Shown: positions 45,554 to 57,288, counted from the first letter of the stretch. The stretch: 64,000 nt of DNA from Lactuca virosa (GCA_928212115.1 CAKMRJ010005412.1:253384755-253448754), one strand, 5' to 3'. Numbers and translations are program-made. The notes: generated by a model not told the origin, from the letters alone.

Positions 45554-45891
45554 TAATCAATGCACATCCTGTGCGATCCATCAATCTTTTTCACAAACAG
45601 GATCGTAGCTCCCCACGGGGAACTGCTCGGACGGATGAACCCTCGGTCTAGCAGCTCCTGAAGCTGCATATATAGCTCCTGCATCTCGGGTGGTGCTAGT
45701 CGGTGTGGTGCATTCGCTATCGGGGAGTCACCCGGCACCAAATCAATGTGAAACTCAACCTGCCTCTCCGGAGGCACTCTTGGTAACTCTTCGGGAAGAC
45801 ATCCCGAAATTCCTGTACAACCGGCACAATACCCACATCCATCGTGGTTTCGACCCTCGTATCTGAGATATAAGCCAGGAATCCCGTACAT
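45550..45891 (-). pseudogene. RT N-terminal region
   Basis: It contains LPRVPPERQVEFHIDLVPG, APHRLAPPEMQEL and RPSSSPWGATILFVKKIDGS, then MCIDY. These are the opening blocks of gypsy RT. The first 25 codons are out of register with the preceding protease linker. Confidence 0.88.
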
Positions 45892-45989
45892 CCCTGCTGC
45901 AAAAATCTCCTAGCCCTCGCAGCCGAACAGAGGGTCGGCCCCTGCGAGGCCCTCTCACCATGTATAACCAGTTCTCCCCCACTTGGGGT

Positions 45990-46334
45990 TCAGACCCTCA
46001 CTATCTGGCGCTCACAGTCGATCACGGCCCCGTTGGCCCCAAACCAATCCATCCCGACAATCACTTTCAGCCCTCGCAACGGTATCAGAACCAAGTCAAT
46101 GCGAAACTTCTCTCCAAGTACATTCAGGACACAGTCCTGATACACCCTCGCAGCACTCACAGTGCGGTCGTCAGCAATCTCTACCTCAACCAGGGAATCC
46201 AAGGTTCCCGGTGCATCCCGAAACTTCTTGCTAAGCGCAAGTGACACGAATGATCGGGTAGCTCCCGAATCAAACAAAACATGAGTCGACATACCATTGA
46301 CCAAAAGGTCCCTATACATAAACACAATGCACAT
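45990..46334 (-). pseudogene. Aspartic protease
   Basis: The catalytic loop HVLFDSGATRSFVS is at residues 19-32, and the second conserved block is VIVGMDWFGANGAVID. The domain itself is uninterrupted. Downstream the frame closes at 45990, in the linker to RT. Confidence 0.9.
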
Positions 46335-46392
46335 ATAAGCAATACAAATAAATAGAGATCAGAGAAGAATAAACACGTACCAGCCACAACGT

Positions 46393-46617
46393 CTAGCTGT
46401 GTGTCCGAGCCTCCTCGGTAGTCAACTGAAATGCGCGGCTCTTCACTGCTGGAGCATCTGCCTTAGCAGGGCGGCCATCAGTAATCCTCATCGTGGCGGG
46501 TGCAGGCGCCGCCACTACTCCTCCCCCTCCCTGCAACCTCGGACAATCGGCATTTTTATGACCAATCTGGTTGCAGTGGAAACATATCAAGCCCTTCTTG
46601 GGGTAGTCCCTGCACAC
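46393..46617 (-). pseudogene. Gag C-terminus with CCHC zinc knuckle
   Basis: An intact CFHCNQIGHKNADC matches CX2CX4HX4C. A Pro/Ala-rich linker and the gag-protease junction RAFQLTTEEAR follow, shared with the element at 34822. Confidence 0.88.
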
Positions 46618-47066
46618 GTGGCCCGACTGACCACACGTATAACAAACTGGGTTCGTCCCCCGACAAGCTCCCCCATGAGATCTCCAACACTTGGCACACC
46701 GGCCACGGCCCTGCTGGCCCCTACTGGATGAATCCGAGGTCTTATGCTTTTATCCTGACCTACTGCTGCCTGTGCCTGCTCAGGCTTCCGCTTGGTGCAG
46801 AAGTCAAACTCCATCTCCCTCTCCGTGCCCTCCACCATCTCATTCAGGGTTTTGCACCCTGTAAAGCTCACAAACTCCCGGATATCATCCATCTGCATGG
46901 AATGATACCTCATCCTCCGCATGTCCTCATCGGTAGCATACTGTAGGATCAACAATGCTCGCTCCCGAAACTTGGTGGTGATCTCCGCCACAGTCTCGGT
47001 GGTCTGCTGGAGCTCCTGGAACTCCCTCACCATCCGTTGCACCTCAATAGTCGGTGCAAACTCCAA
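46587..47066 (-). pseudogene. Gag central part
   Basis: The frame shows the gag helical region VQRMVREFQELQQTTETVAE, ITTKFRERALLI and a Lys-rich stretch ahead of the knuckles. The last roughly 50 codons are out of register. It is separated from the N-terminal gag frame by a stop at about 47070 (FVQ then stop in the stretch QFDLEF). Confidence 0.82.
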
Positions 47067-47072
47067 ATCAAA

Positions 47073-47558
47073 TCACTGAACAAACTCAACCCATGTCATC
47101 TCAGCCACACCGGCTGCTCCCACCTGACTGGTCACCTCTTCCCACCAATCCCGAGCTCTGTCCCTCAGCATACAGGAAGCAAATCCCACTTTTTCCGCGT
47201 CCGGGCAAGAACTCGTGCGTTGGGCGTTCTCGATGTCCGCCACCCAGCGTCGGCTAACAATGGGGTCCCTGACCCCGAAAAACTCAGGCGCTCCACACGC
47301 ATTGAACTCCCGAAACGAGGGAGTCCGGACCCCGATCTGGCCCGCAACAATCTCGGCTCTGAATGACCTGAGCCTCTCCTCCATGATCTCCATAATACCC
47401 TCCTTGACCGTCCCAAAGATCACCGGGGTAGCGTCAAGGATGCATTTCGTAACCTCTGCTGCAATGATCTCGCACAGCCTCTCATCAATGGGCTCTGCAC
47501 CGCCGCCCAATCCTGATCCCGATCCTGATCCCCCTGTCCCAAATCATGTCACCACCAT
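47073..47558 (-). pseudogene. Gag N-terminal part with early stop
   Basis: By comparison with sister elements the start is the ATG at 47556-47558 (MVVT). Codon 5 is TGA where the relatives have a CGA/CGG Arg, so translation would stop at once. The open frame then continues in the same register with a Gly/Ser stretch, ERLCEIIAAEVTKCIL, the ATPVIFGTVKEGIMEIMEE block, and the core with REFNACGAPEFFG and RDRARDWWEEV. Confidence 0.85.
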
Positions 47559-48234
47559 GCTGAACTGAAATGTCATAAACCATAATAATCAGGACATATA
47601 TATAGGGGATCTTCCCACACCGGTCCTCCTTAGAGCTGTCAGATCTAACATTGGTTCGGGTATAGATCATGTGCTTTCAGTAGTACGGGCCCAATACTAC
47701 CTTCCACACCTACCTCTACCTTTCCCCAAGGCTCTACGGAATAACTCCAATTCGTCCCAAAATAAATCATATACCACAAAGCACCGCATAACCCAAATCC
47801 CATGTTGTCCTAAGATATGCTCTACCCACATCAAACAGACCAATCATAACAGGTTGCCTTTATGCATGCAAATTATACACAGAAAAGGATCAAAAAAGAC
47901 TTTCGAATAAGAGATTCTACCCTAGGATCACATCCAAACAAGGAACATGAAATAAGGCCAAATCAATCATTCTAAGGCTATAAGCTCCTAACCGTATACA
48001 ATTTTAAAAGCATACACATAGCAAGTTCTATACGATTATCACAACTCAAATATCTGTATAACATGGCTAACATATTGGGGAACTACTTACTTGGCTCAGC
48101 TGATCACGCGCGTTGCACTCTCCTCTTTTCCAGTCTCAAAATTTTTTAACTTTTACTTTTTGAAAGCAATTTTACCATTTCCTTAGTTTGAGTCCTGACA
48201 CACCCGAGAGTGTGCCCGAATCTCTCAAACCAAG
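47559..48234 (-). other. Untranslated leader
   Basis: About 0.68 kb of non-coding sequence lies between PBS and gag. It is similar in length and words (AGGCCTTATTTCATGTTC type complement) to the leaders at 36288 and 61132. Confidence 0.75.
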
Positions 48235-48247
48235 GCTTTGATACCAA
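48235..48247 (-). promoter_or_regulatory. Primer-binding site
   Basis: On the minus strand it reads TTGGTATCAAAGC, two bases after the LTR end. It is a Met-tRNA-type site. Confidence 0.88.
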
Positions 48248-48249
48248 CT

Positions 48250-50047
48250 TGTAACGACCCAATTTTTCAAAAGAAAATTTTCATTTTTAATTATCCAAAG
48301 CACATTTCCATCATCCTCAAAATCAAGTTACAATTGTTTCATAAACATATCAAATACAACTTTATTTCAAAATATCAGAGTGTCCCACAAAATTCCCAAG
48401 TGAGAGTGCACGCCGCGCCATCAAGCCTTGCGCTTGCCCTTGGGCTCAGATGTAGCTGAAACAAATCCACAAGCTGTAAGCTAATGCTTAGTGAGTTCCC
48501 CAGAGCATACCCCACACACAATCCACATAACACATATCAAATTAGCTAGAAAGCTACACATATCACATAAGCCATGCATACAACATATAAGGAAGCCCTA
48601 GAAACCCTCCAGGGTCTTACACCTAATGCCACGGGAACCCCCACATGGTCTTATCTACCATATTAACCCCCACATGGTCTTCCTGCCTTGGGAACCCCCA
48701 CGTTGTCTTACATTCATATGTCATACTATCATATCGCATAATCAATCAACAATCGGCATCACATAAAATAGGCCGGCCTTGGTGCCTTAGACCCATTGGT
48801 ATGGTGAGAAGACTGACCTCTGTCTGAAGAATCCGAAAGCTGCTCTCCTAACAGTCCGTAACCACCCACACTGAACAATGATAACATTACTTAATGTTAG
48901 GATCAAACCCCATCTAAGTAGAGAACCTAAGTCCCCAAAGTCCCTCCACAATGGCCCAAAAGTCTTTCTTAGTTAATGGGCCCAAAGTCTGTATCCAATA
49001 ATCATTAATGGGCCTCATGGCACAATAAAGCCCCACCATAACATCCATGGACCAAAACAGATATTCTGGCCAACTAACCCCAAAACTTAACCAGGCCCAA
49101 TGACTAATTGAGGCCCAAAGGCTCAAAGGCCCAAAATGAGTCCAAGTCCATCTGCTGTGTGTACGCTTAGCGTACCACTCTGGTACGCGCAGCGTACTGA
49201 GTCCCTGGGCCGTAAGCACTGCGTACGCTAAGTTATGCCCATCGTACTAACAGATTAAGCACTTTTTCCATTAAGTGCTTATTACTCGATTTTCCCACGT
49301 CCAAAAGTCATATCTAAGCTCATTAAGACGTCCCTAGGGCATAAAGTTGGCAACTTTATGCCTTTGCATGTCTCATATGTTCCCAACAACCCATTAAGAC
49401 CTTTCCAAGGGTCTTAATTCATGCATGAGGTCAAAACCACCCATCAAGACTTCATTTTTATGCTATGATGGACCAAAGGACCTCAGATCTAACCTTTTCA
49501 GCCTCTGGAGTTGCCCAACTCTCAAGAGGAGGTCCAAAACCACCAAAAGGGGCCATAAAGAAAACCCTAACTAGATCTAAAGAATAAGAAGAGAAGATAG
49601 GAGCTTTATACCTCTATGAGCTCCTCAAGGTGAACTAGATGCAGATTCTTGAAGCCCCAAGCCACTCCAAGCTTGCTTTAGCAACTCCTCCTTCTTGAAT
49701 GGACACTAAAATGGTCACAAATGCACTCCTTAAGCTCAAAACACACTCTCAAATGATTCTAGGGTTTTTAGGGACGTTTGAAGGTGAAAGAGGCTGATTA
49801 GGGTGAGGCTCAAATGAGATAAGGATGCTTATATAGGGCTCAAGTCCGGAAATTAGGGTTTGGACATCCGTCACGTACGCACAACGTACTTTTGGTACGC
49901 CCAGCGTACGTGCTGCCCCTCCGCGATCATTAATACATAATACGCTAAGCGTACCCATGAGTACGCCCAACGTACTTAAGGGACTTCTTTTGCAACATTT
50001 TAAATTTTCAAGGGCTTCAAAGGAAATACCTGGTTTGGAGTGTTACA
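48250..50047 (-). repeat. 5' LTR, complete
   Basis: In element orientation it starts TGTAACACTCCAAACC and ends GGGTCGTTACA. A TATA box, TATATAAG, lies at plus positions 49829-49836. GTACGC..GCGTAC modules flank it at 49875-49975 and 49161-49225. Confidence 0.92.
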
Positions 50048-51803
50048 ATTACAAGCAGACAGAGGGAGTAAACATTCAGTTTCAGGTATAGAGGTGGATG
50101 TGATGCTAAAAGCTCAAGAGCATCGTATTCAAGACAAACTTGATGAGATGGACAAGTGCAATGAATTACGAGTCCAAACTCAGTCAGAAAAGTTTAATGG
50201 TGCCCTTCGTGAATTGAAAACAGTTGCAAAAGAATGACATGTTCTTTTTATTCAAGATGTGAAGACTGTTCGCGAAGATGTGAATCAAAAAATTGAAGAG
50301 TTAAGGGTTGACATGGAAAAGGAGATTCAGGACTTGACTCAGAATTATTCTTCTCTTCTCACGAAGGTTGATATAATTACTGAGGAAGTTACGAAAATGG
50401 TTCAGCAGTATAACTCAATGGCTCCTAAACTTGATAAGAAGGCTGAAGAAGATGTTACAAGTTTTGAAAGTGTTTCAAAGTTGTTGGGTGAATTAAAAGA
50501 TCAAGTGACAAAATTTGCATCTTCGTCATCTTCAGTACTTACTCCTGAATTTTTCACGCAGAAATTTCGCATGTTTGAGTCAACCATTCAAAAAGAATTG
50601 GCTCCACTTGCGAAGTTTGCCAACTTTATGCCAACGGATGCCCCGCCTGTTGTCACAGGGGTGTAAGGGGGAGAAATGAGAAATGTTGGCATTAGTAAAG
50701 GCGAAGGTGGATCTGGCAATACAGGTGGTGATGCAAAAGTAGTTGGAAAAGTTTTAACTACTCAAATTCCGACTTCTTTACCAAAAACATCTATTGTAAC
50801 AACAGCAACAACAACAACAAGGCCAATAACCAAGGGTATAGTGATTGGATCTGCTGGTGGAGATTCAAGTTCTTCGAAACCCAAGCCTACTGAAGTTGAT
50901 AAAGGGAAAGGAAAAGGTGTAAGTGTTGAACTTTCGAAAGAGGAAAAGAAAGCTTCTTTTGAACAAGAGATGGAGAAACAGAAGCAAATCCAGAGTATCC
51001 TTCGTCAAAGAGCAAATGATCCTCCTGGTCTCAACAAAGGTGATCCTGCAAAGCTTTATCATTATGAGTATATCGAAGCTTTGGTTGTTTCTAGGGAGAT
51101 GCATGATTTTGATAAAGTACCGAAGAAAATCTATGATACAGAGAACACTAACTTCAGTCAGCTGGATTTCCTAATCAACAAAATGATGTTCTTGGATGAG
51201 CAGTTTGAGATTGTAGATCAATACAAAGACAAGATTGAATTCAAACGCATGAAGTTTCGATTTCATGCAGTACTTGGAAAAAGGGAGGAGGAGATATGGT
51301 CCTTAGTCAAGATAGTTCGGGTTCTTAATGTATCCAAATATGTTTTATTTGAGGGTATGTTACAAAATTATCGATATCATGCAGTCCAAGCCAACAATGT
51401 TATTTTCGATTTCTCAGTTGTAGACTTCCCCTTGATGAATATGTATGATCTGATGATTGTTGCGAAGATAATGAAGAGTGTTGATATTTCGAAGCTGCAA
51501 GTTACGAACAAAGAAAATTTTATGATGGGGTTTGCTCACTTGAAAGTGTTTATTGATGGATACTATGGTGCTTTGGCATTAACAGATGTTGAGTTAGCTT
51601 TAGCATTGGATAAACAGATCATAGTTCCTCAATCCTTGCTAAAAAGTAAAGCTAGCTTTAAAGATTATGAAAATGGAGAGAATTGCTTGAAACCTTTAGG
51701 AATTGTGTTTGTTGGAAAAACAAGAAGGGTAACAACACAAAATTTTTGTTTCATGTATGTGATGTTGAGAGGTATCCTATTTCTCATTACACAAATCGCA
51801 TGA
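50048..51803 (+). pseudogene. Coiled-coil reading frame downstream of copia pol (env-like position)
   Basis: One reading frame runs across the whole span. It is interrupted by TGA at 50235-50237 and TAA at 50664-50666, both explainable by C-to-T change of CGA and CAA. The first third is rich in heptad-like charged stretches (KAQEHRIQDKLDEMDKCNEL, VREDVNQKIEELRVDM). A Thr/Ser/Lys-rich linker follows (PTEVDKGKGKGVSVEL), then a folded-looking region (LDFLINKMMFLDEQFEIVD, FKRMKFRFHAVLG). No catalytic motif is seen. It sits about 150 bases ahead of a PPT and copia-type LTR. Similar proteins occur, as I recall, in Asteraceae copia elements, as a post-pol frame like that of Sireviruses. Its upstream part was removed by the gypsy insertion. 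Confidence 0.6.
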
Positions 51804-51939
51804 ATCGAATGAACAGCTGTGTCAAGAAAAATGAAAAGGAAAAAGGTGAAATTCGAAGGTGATCAATTGGTATTCTGAAGTTCGAAGAGTTATTCATCAA
51901 GCTGCTACAATGCTATCATCCTAGACTCGACACTTCTCA

Positions 51940-51952
51940 CAAAGGGGGAGAA
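51940..51952 (+). promoter_or_regulatory. Polypurine tract
   Basis: CAAAGGGGGAGAA lies directly before the TG of the LTR that follows. Confidence 0.8.
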
Positions 51953-52266
51953 TGTAAAAGTCGAATAGTGTTGTGAGGTGTCGAATGTCTTTGTTAGTTT
52001 CGATAGTTTGTAATGTCATTATAAGGGCTCTTTTTGTTTCGAAGCTTTCATGTAAAGTCCCTTATCTTTTTTGTGTGCTTTCATGTTTCCTATAAATAGG
52101 GATGTGTACTAGAGATAGATAAGAACTTTTGTGATTTTGTCTAAGAACTCTCTATACTCTTGAAAGCATAAATTGAGCCAAACAGACTTTATTTTAGATC
52201 TTGTGTTCATCATTCTTACTTTACTCTGATCTTGTTATTCAAACTCGATTTCATTACAACTACACA
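51953..52266 (+). repeat. Copia-type 3' LTR, short
   Basis: It starts TGTAAAAGTCG after the purine tract and has a TATA box (TATAAATA near 52092). It ends about ACTACACA, where family F sequence takes over. At about 314 bases it is short for this group. The end is uncertain by a few bases because the flank also begins CATAAT. Confidence 0.65.
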
Positions 52267-53678
52267 TAATAATGACTATGACTATAATTAAAAGTTACAC
52301 TTAAATAAAATAAGTGTAGCTTAACTTATAGAGCACACTGATGAAAACTGGGAATTAAGCGGACAGAACTCTGACTCAAGAGCTCCTAATCCCCAGCTAT
52401 CAAACACCGTAGGGCTTTGTCGACTAAAAACTTAAAGAATCTCTGGACCAAAAATCCAAAGGAATCGAGAAAGAAACGTAGGAATTGTGTGGGATTGAAC
52501 TGAAATTCGAGTGTTATTTATAGGGGTATTTCGTCTGCGCGCCGCGCATAGATAAGGTGCGCACCACACATCTGGTTGGAAGAGGGTGACGTGTCACTTT
52601 CTGCTTGGTGCCACGTGTCACATTCTGGGTGGAGTGAGAGTGCACGCGGCGCACTTTGTCGTTGCGTGCGGGTGCGCACAGATAATTTATGTTCCCTAGA
52701 AAGTTCATATATTCTTAACACGAGCTTTGTTTTCGATGGATTTTATATCCACGCGCAACTATTGACGAGATCTATAACTTTCATTTAGATTCCGTCAGTT
52801 AGTTTTGACTTTATTTTTAAAGCTATATTTTTAACAGACTTAGACTGTTAAAGTCCGTTAAAATTTCATAACTCTCTTATATGACATCCATTCTCGAATG
52901 TCTTTATATCGACGGATAGATATTGACGAGATCTTCAACTCTTGTTTAGATTGTTTTTCCTAACAATCAACTGATTCCAATTTCGGTTGCTGGATCGTAT
53001 ACTGCTACGCTGAAATATTAGAAAAATCATAACTTTCTCTCACCAAGTCAGATTTGGGTGTTCTTTATATGTATCATGGTTGTAGAACTCGCTACTCGGT
53101 ACCTGTTCGGCCGATTACCGAGTAGCGAGTACTCGGGAGTACTCGCGAGTACTCGAGGAGTACTCGGATTCAGTAATTCATGTAGAAATATTTTTAGGAA
53201 AATCATATATGTCAAAATCGTAAGTTAAAACCATAAGTTGATTGAAATATATAACAAAACTGGATACATGTGAATACACAAAAACTGAAAAACACATAAT
53301 GATCCCACTTTGTGAATAATTATTGAAAATTTAAGATATATATGTAGTAATAATCACAAGTGTGTGTGTTAAATAATAAATCATTAAGTATATTATATAT
53401 ATTAATCACTGAGTTGACCGAGGTTTACAACATTGCTTGCTTAAATAAGGGGTCGATCGGGGAGTACTCGGATTTTTTGTAACTCGCCTCGGTAAGGGGC
53501 CGAGTAGCGAGTACTCGGACGAGTAATCGGCCAACTCGGGAAGTTTTACAACACTGATATGTATGGAATTCTTGTCACATATACTATAAGTTTGGTTATG
53601 ATTATTTATCATAAATAATCTTCTGTCAAAATATTGTTTTATCGCTTATTTGACTAGCCCGTATATGCGGGTGTTATA
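52267..53678 (-). repeat. Family F LTR copy A, left part missing
   Basis: It parallels 26730-26881 and 29623-30760. A reversed TATA box at about 52513 (TATTTATAG) is flanked by palindromic words TGCGCGCCGCGCA and GTGCGCAC at 52530-52680. It ends CGGGTGTTATA, a mutated GTTACA terminus. A MITE is inserted at 53075. Confidence 0.8.
53075..53556. mobile_element. hAT-type MITE with perfect 8-bp duplication ATATGTAT
   Basis: The termini are CATGGTTGTAGAACTCG and, reversed, CAGTGTTGTAAAACTTCC. ATATGTAT flanks both sides (53067-53074, 53557-53564). Both arms hold several GAGTACTCG and CGAGTAGCGAG words near the ends, with an AT-rich centre. It has no coding capacity. Host family F sequence is continuous when the element is removed. 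Confidence 0.88.
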
Positions 53679-55078
53679 GTATAACCGACTGGCATTACTA
53701 ATAAAACTTGTTTATAAGTTCATAATAATGCTTACAAACAAAAATATAAGTTATACTTAAAGCACGGTAGACATAACTCAACTTACATGTTGTTTGACAA
53801 AAAAAACGGACATTACGCGGCATAACTTCGAAACCGAAAAATCTATTTCTTCGGGCTCTCTAACGCTGTAGAGCTTTGCTGGTAAGACCTAAGAAGTACT
53901 AGAATCGGGCCTTGGGAAAATTTGAGAGAGAAAGGAAGAAAAATGAGCACCAAATGAAGCAAAACTCATATCTATATATAACAAATTTTGAAAGACGGTT
54001 CGAATCCTGTCCATATGGCAGCTCCTGATTCGTCTACATCACCTGAACTTGGGATGAAGGGTCTCATCCGGCGGCGACACGAGTCGCACTCATTGTGGTG
54101 CCACGTGCCGCGCTCTCGTTGGTCAGAATTTATTATTTTCTAAAAATCATAACTTTCACATACGAACTCCATTTTCAATGGTTTTTATATCCACGCATAG
54201 CTATTGATGGGTACCACAATTTCAACAAGACTTCGTCGGCTAATTCTCATTTTATTTTTTTATGTTTCTGTTCGAGGAGGCTTAAACTATAAATAACGTT
54301 GTGAAATTGATAACAATTTTTCATACAAACTCCGTTTTCGATGTTAATTATATCCATGACTTTGTATCGACGGGTACTAACACTTTCATTTAGACTCTGT
54401 CGGCTAATTATCATTCTATTTCAATTTTATAAATCTGAACAAATTTCGCCGTGTTTCGAAACTTAGGGACCAATTTCGGTTATATCCTTCACATACGAGC
54501 TCTGTTCTCGACTGTCTATTGACGGATTCGTATTTAAGAGATCTTCAACTCTTGTTTACATTGTTTTGACTAACAATCAATCGGTATTAAATTTGGTTAC
54601 TGTGTCGCATTCAAAACTTTGAAAAATCATAACTTCTGCATATGAAGTCAAATTTTGGCATTCTTTATATCAACACATTCCTATTGATGAGTACCACGAC
54701 TTTCATTTAGATCACTTAGGCTAATAAGTAACCTATATCTGATTCACTTTTTATTACATAGGTTGTCGTATTGGTTTGAACGCGAAACTTAGATAAATCA
54801 TGAGTTCTTCATACGAAGTCAGATTTGGGCGTCCTTTATATCCACAAAATTGTCATCACGTCTACTACAATTTTTGCTAAGATTATTAACCTAAGTAATC
54901 TTTTATTTTTTATGTTATTTTATCGCTTAACGATAAATTTTATATTAAGGTTTTTCCACAAATACTACATATTCCTAATATTTGTCCACATAACGTGTAT
55001 ACGAGAAATATTCATTAGCTCATAACACATATGAAGAACAATTACTTTAATCAATGATTTCGATTGTTCGATAAAATA

Positions 55079-55112
<34 letters not shown>

Positions 55113-55150
55113 CTCTAAACATCTAGCCCGAATTTGTAGGCATTATACAT
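53679..55150 (-). repeat. Family F LTR copy B
   Basis: It starts inside the LTR at the word matching 26687 and runs to AGCCCGAATTTGTAGGCATTA, a mutated terminus. It directly abuts copy A, so copy A is inserted in or recombined with it. Several AAATCATAACTT words recur, as in copy A. Confidence 0.75.
55079..55111. repeat. (TTA)n microsatellite
   Basis: About ten TTA units lie inside family F copy B. Confidence 0.95.
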
Positions 55151-55272
55151 GTCCCACCGCAGTGGATAATACATGCCCTCAACATATCTTCAAGAGTCCG
55201 AATCGTCCTCTCATTCTGTTCATCGGTATGACGATGATATGTTGTACTGAAATGGAGTCGCGTGTTCCTGGT
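55151..55272 (-). pseudogene. Gypsy integrase fragment
   Basis: On the minus strand one frame reads LHFSTTYHRHTDEQNERTI, then RTLEDMLRACI. It aligns with the catalytic Glu region of the integrase at 43517-43927, and the catalytic Glu in QNERTI is kept. It has no flanking domains. It may mark the internal edge of a family F element, since it abuts copy B. Confidence 0.8.
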
Positions 55273-55700
55273 TTTGTTAGAAATGTGAAATATGAATTTG
55301 TGTTATTGATTTGGTTGAAATATGAAATTGTTATGCTGAAATCTGAAATTGTATTTATGATCTTGTTGTGTTGGAATTTGAAATCTAAAGCTTGAATTGG
55401 TTGAAATCTAAAAGGCTGTGTATGTATGTTAAAATCTAATTTTGTCTTTTGTGTTCCTGATCATTCAAATGTCGAAATATGAACCTTGAATTTGGTTGAC
55501 TGAAACGATGTGAACTCTAAAAATTTGTTTTAAATAAACACAAATATGTTTATTGATGTGAACTCTAAAAGTTTGTTTTAAATCATGTTTATTGATGAAC
55601 ATACATAATTCACTTATCAAAAAATGGATAAGGTTAAAAAAGTTATTTTTTTCATTCAACAACCTTACCAAACAACATAAATCATTCAAGGTATTTTAGC
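55273..55700. other. AT-rich spacer with local duplications
   Basis: Positions 55300-55440 are simple GAAATCTGAAATT-like repeats. Positions 55508-55600 hold a roughly 50-base tandem duplication (GATGTGAACTCTAAAA..TTTGTTTTAAAT). Confidence 0.6.
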
Positions 55701-56664
55701 TAGGGGTGAACATTTGGACGAGACCGATTGGACCTGACTAGAACAGGTTTTTAGAAATTGATGGACCATGAGCCGGACCTGTTGAGACTTACCGGGTCCA
55801 TGTCCAGGGGTTGGTTCAAGTATGGGTTTTTTTCGGTTATTATACTCGTTGGAGTGGTATAAATTTAGATGCATATGGTACAACTCATTGAAGTACTATC
55901 AAAATTAGTTTATCTTTTACTTTAAAACAAATACGTTTAGGTCTGATTAATCGTTTTACATTAAAAATATAATTTTTGTTTGATTATTCGTTTTAGATAA
56001 AAAAAAAATCATGATTACTTATACAATTTGTTTGAAATTTGAATCAAATTAATTAATGACATTATCATTTTTTGATGCATAATTAATCTAACTTTATCTA
56101 TAATACTGTAACCTGCAAAATTATTTTTTCAAACAATGTTAACTAAGATATAAATCAAGTCTGGTAGTCTACCAACAAAAATTAACAATTTAACATAAAC
56201 ATACAAAAGTAATTACCATAACATAAAACATCATAGTTTAAACATTAAAATCAATCCAACCAACAAACATCACAATCTAATCTATCACAATCTAATCTTT
56301 CAATGACATGTTTCCCTTTAATTTGTCATCTAATATGTTTCCCTATGATAATACGTGTATGATTTGAAGATAATCGAATTTTGGTGATCGATTTTTTGTA
56401 TGCACGCAATAATCGACTTTTTTTCTTTATGAATGCGACGTGCGAGCGAGACAATGGGAAACATAGGGAAGAGGGTACTCGGGTTACGGAAACATATTTG
56501 GATAAGTAGAAATGATTTGAAAAAGATTTGGACTTTTAAAATTTCGGTCCAAAGTCGATTTTGTACTTGGAACCGGCTGAACCAATCCGGTTTTATTTTT
56601 CATGATTCAGTGAACCGATAACCAACCCTACTCTAAAAAACAGTCCAAATTTCCAAATGCTCAT
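55701..56664. mobile_element. Possible MITE with GTGAACATTTGGA ends
   Basis: The left end TAGGGGTGAACATTTGGA and the reversed right end CATGAGCATTTGGAAA are similar. CCGGTT/AACCGG type words occur near both ends. No clear target duplication was found, so the right end may be eroded. Confidence 0.45.
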
Positions 56665-57288
56665 GCATATATACTCTCATCCATTTAATCTTATTAGTCA
56701 TTTAACGTCATTTCATTAAAATTTTCTACCAAACAACCTTATCATAAGCGATAACAATGTAACATTATCTATAAATGACTAATATTACGGTTTCTTATCA
56801 TCTGTACGTTTAGGTGCTACTAGTTGACAAAAATCATGGCAAGTGTTTTGTGCTTCTTATCATATGTCACCAACTATGTGGATTAGGGGGGTGCTTGTGT
56901 TTTTTATATTTCAAATGTTATATTTGGAATCAACCGTTTGACATAACTGTCTAAATCTACCTCATTTTTATCCATAATCTTTAGAATTATGACCTTTAAT
57001 GTTGTATAACCCAGTCGACCCATCTTATTTTAATTAAGATTTAAATTTAATCTATTTAATCGACTAGTGGCAAAATAAATAAATCAACAATATTTAAATA
57101 AAAGGTTTGATATCATAAAATGGAAACTAACAGTAAATAATTTGTTATTTAGGTCACTTATATTTTAATTGTATTTAATATGCCATTCACTTTTTATGTT
57201 CTAATGAAATCATTAGATTGTGTTTTAATCGGATAAACTGACATTGAATCTTACATGTAGCCAAGTGCGACATAATTTGTTCATTTAA
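56665..57288. other. AT-rich spacer, nothing recognised
   Basis: No frame, repeat or element end is supported in this stretch. Confidence 0.6.

Larger units (their letters stand above)
41851..50047 (-). mobile_element. Chromodomain Ty3/gypsy retrotransposon (Tekay/Del-like)
   Basis: In minus orientation it has 5' LTR 48250-50047, PBS, gag, protease, RT, RNase H, integrase, chromodomain, PPT and a truncated 3' LTR (41851-42969). A C-terminal chromodomain on integrase and long LTRs fit the Tekay/Del group. The shared LTR portions differ by about 20 substitutions in the first 365 aligned bases, so the insertion is much older than the copia one. The left flank is family F DNA and the right flank a copia frame, so no target duplication can be expected at the truncated side. 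Confidence 0.92.

Noticed and set aside
44101..47568. Plus-strand frames opposite the chromodomain gypsy gag-pol
   Set aside because: They mirror conserved RT, protease and gag domains on the minus strand and have low-complexity composition.
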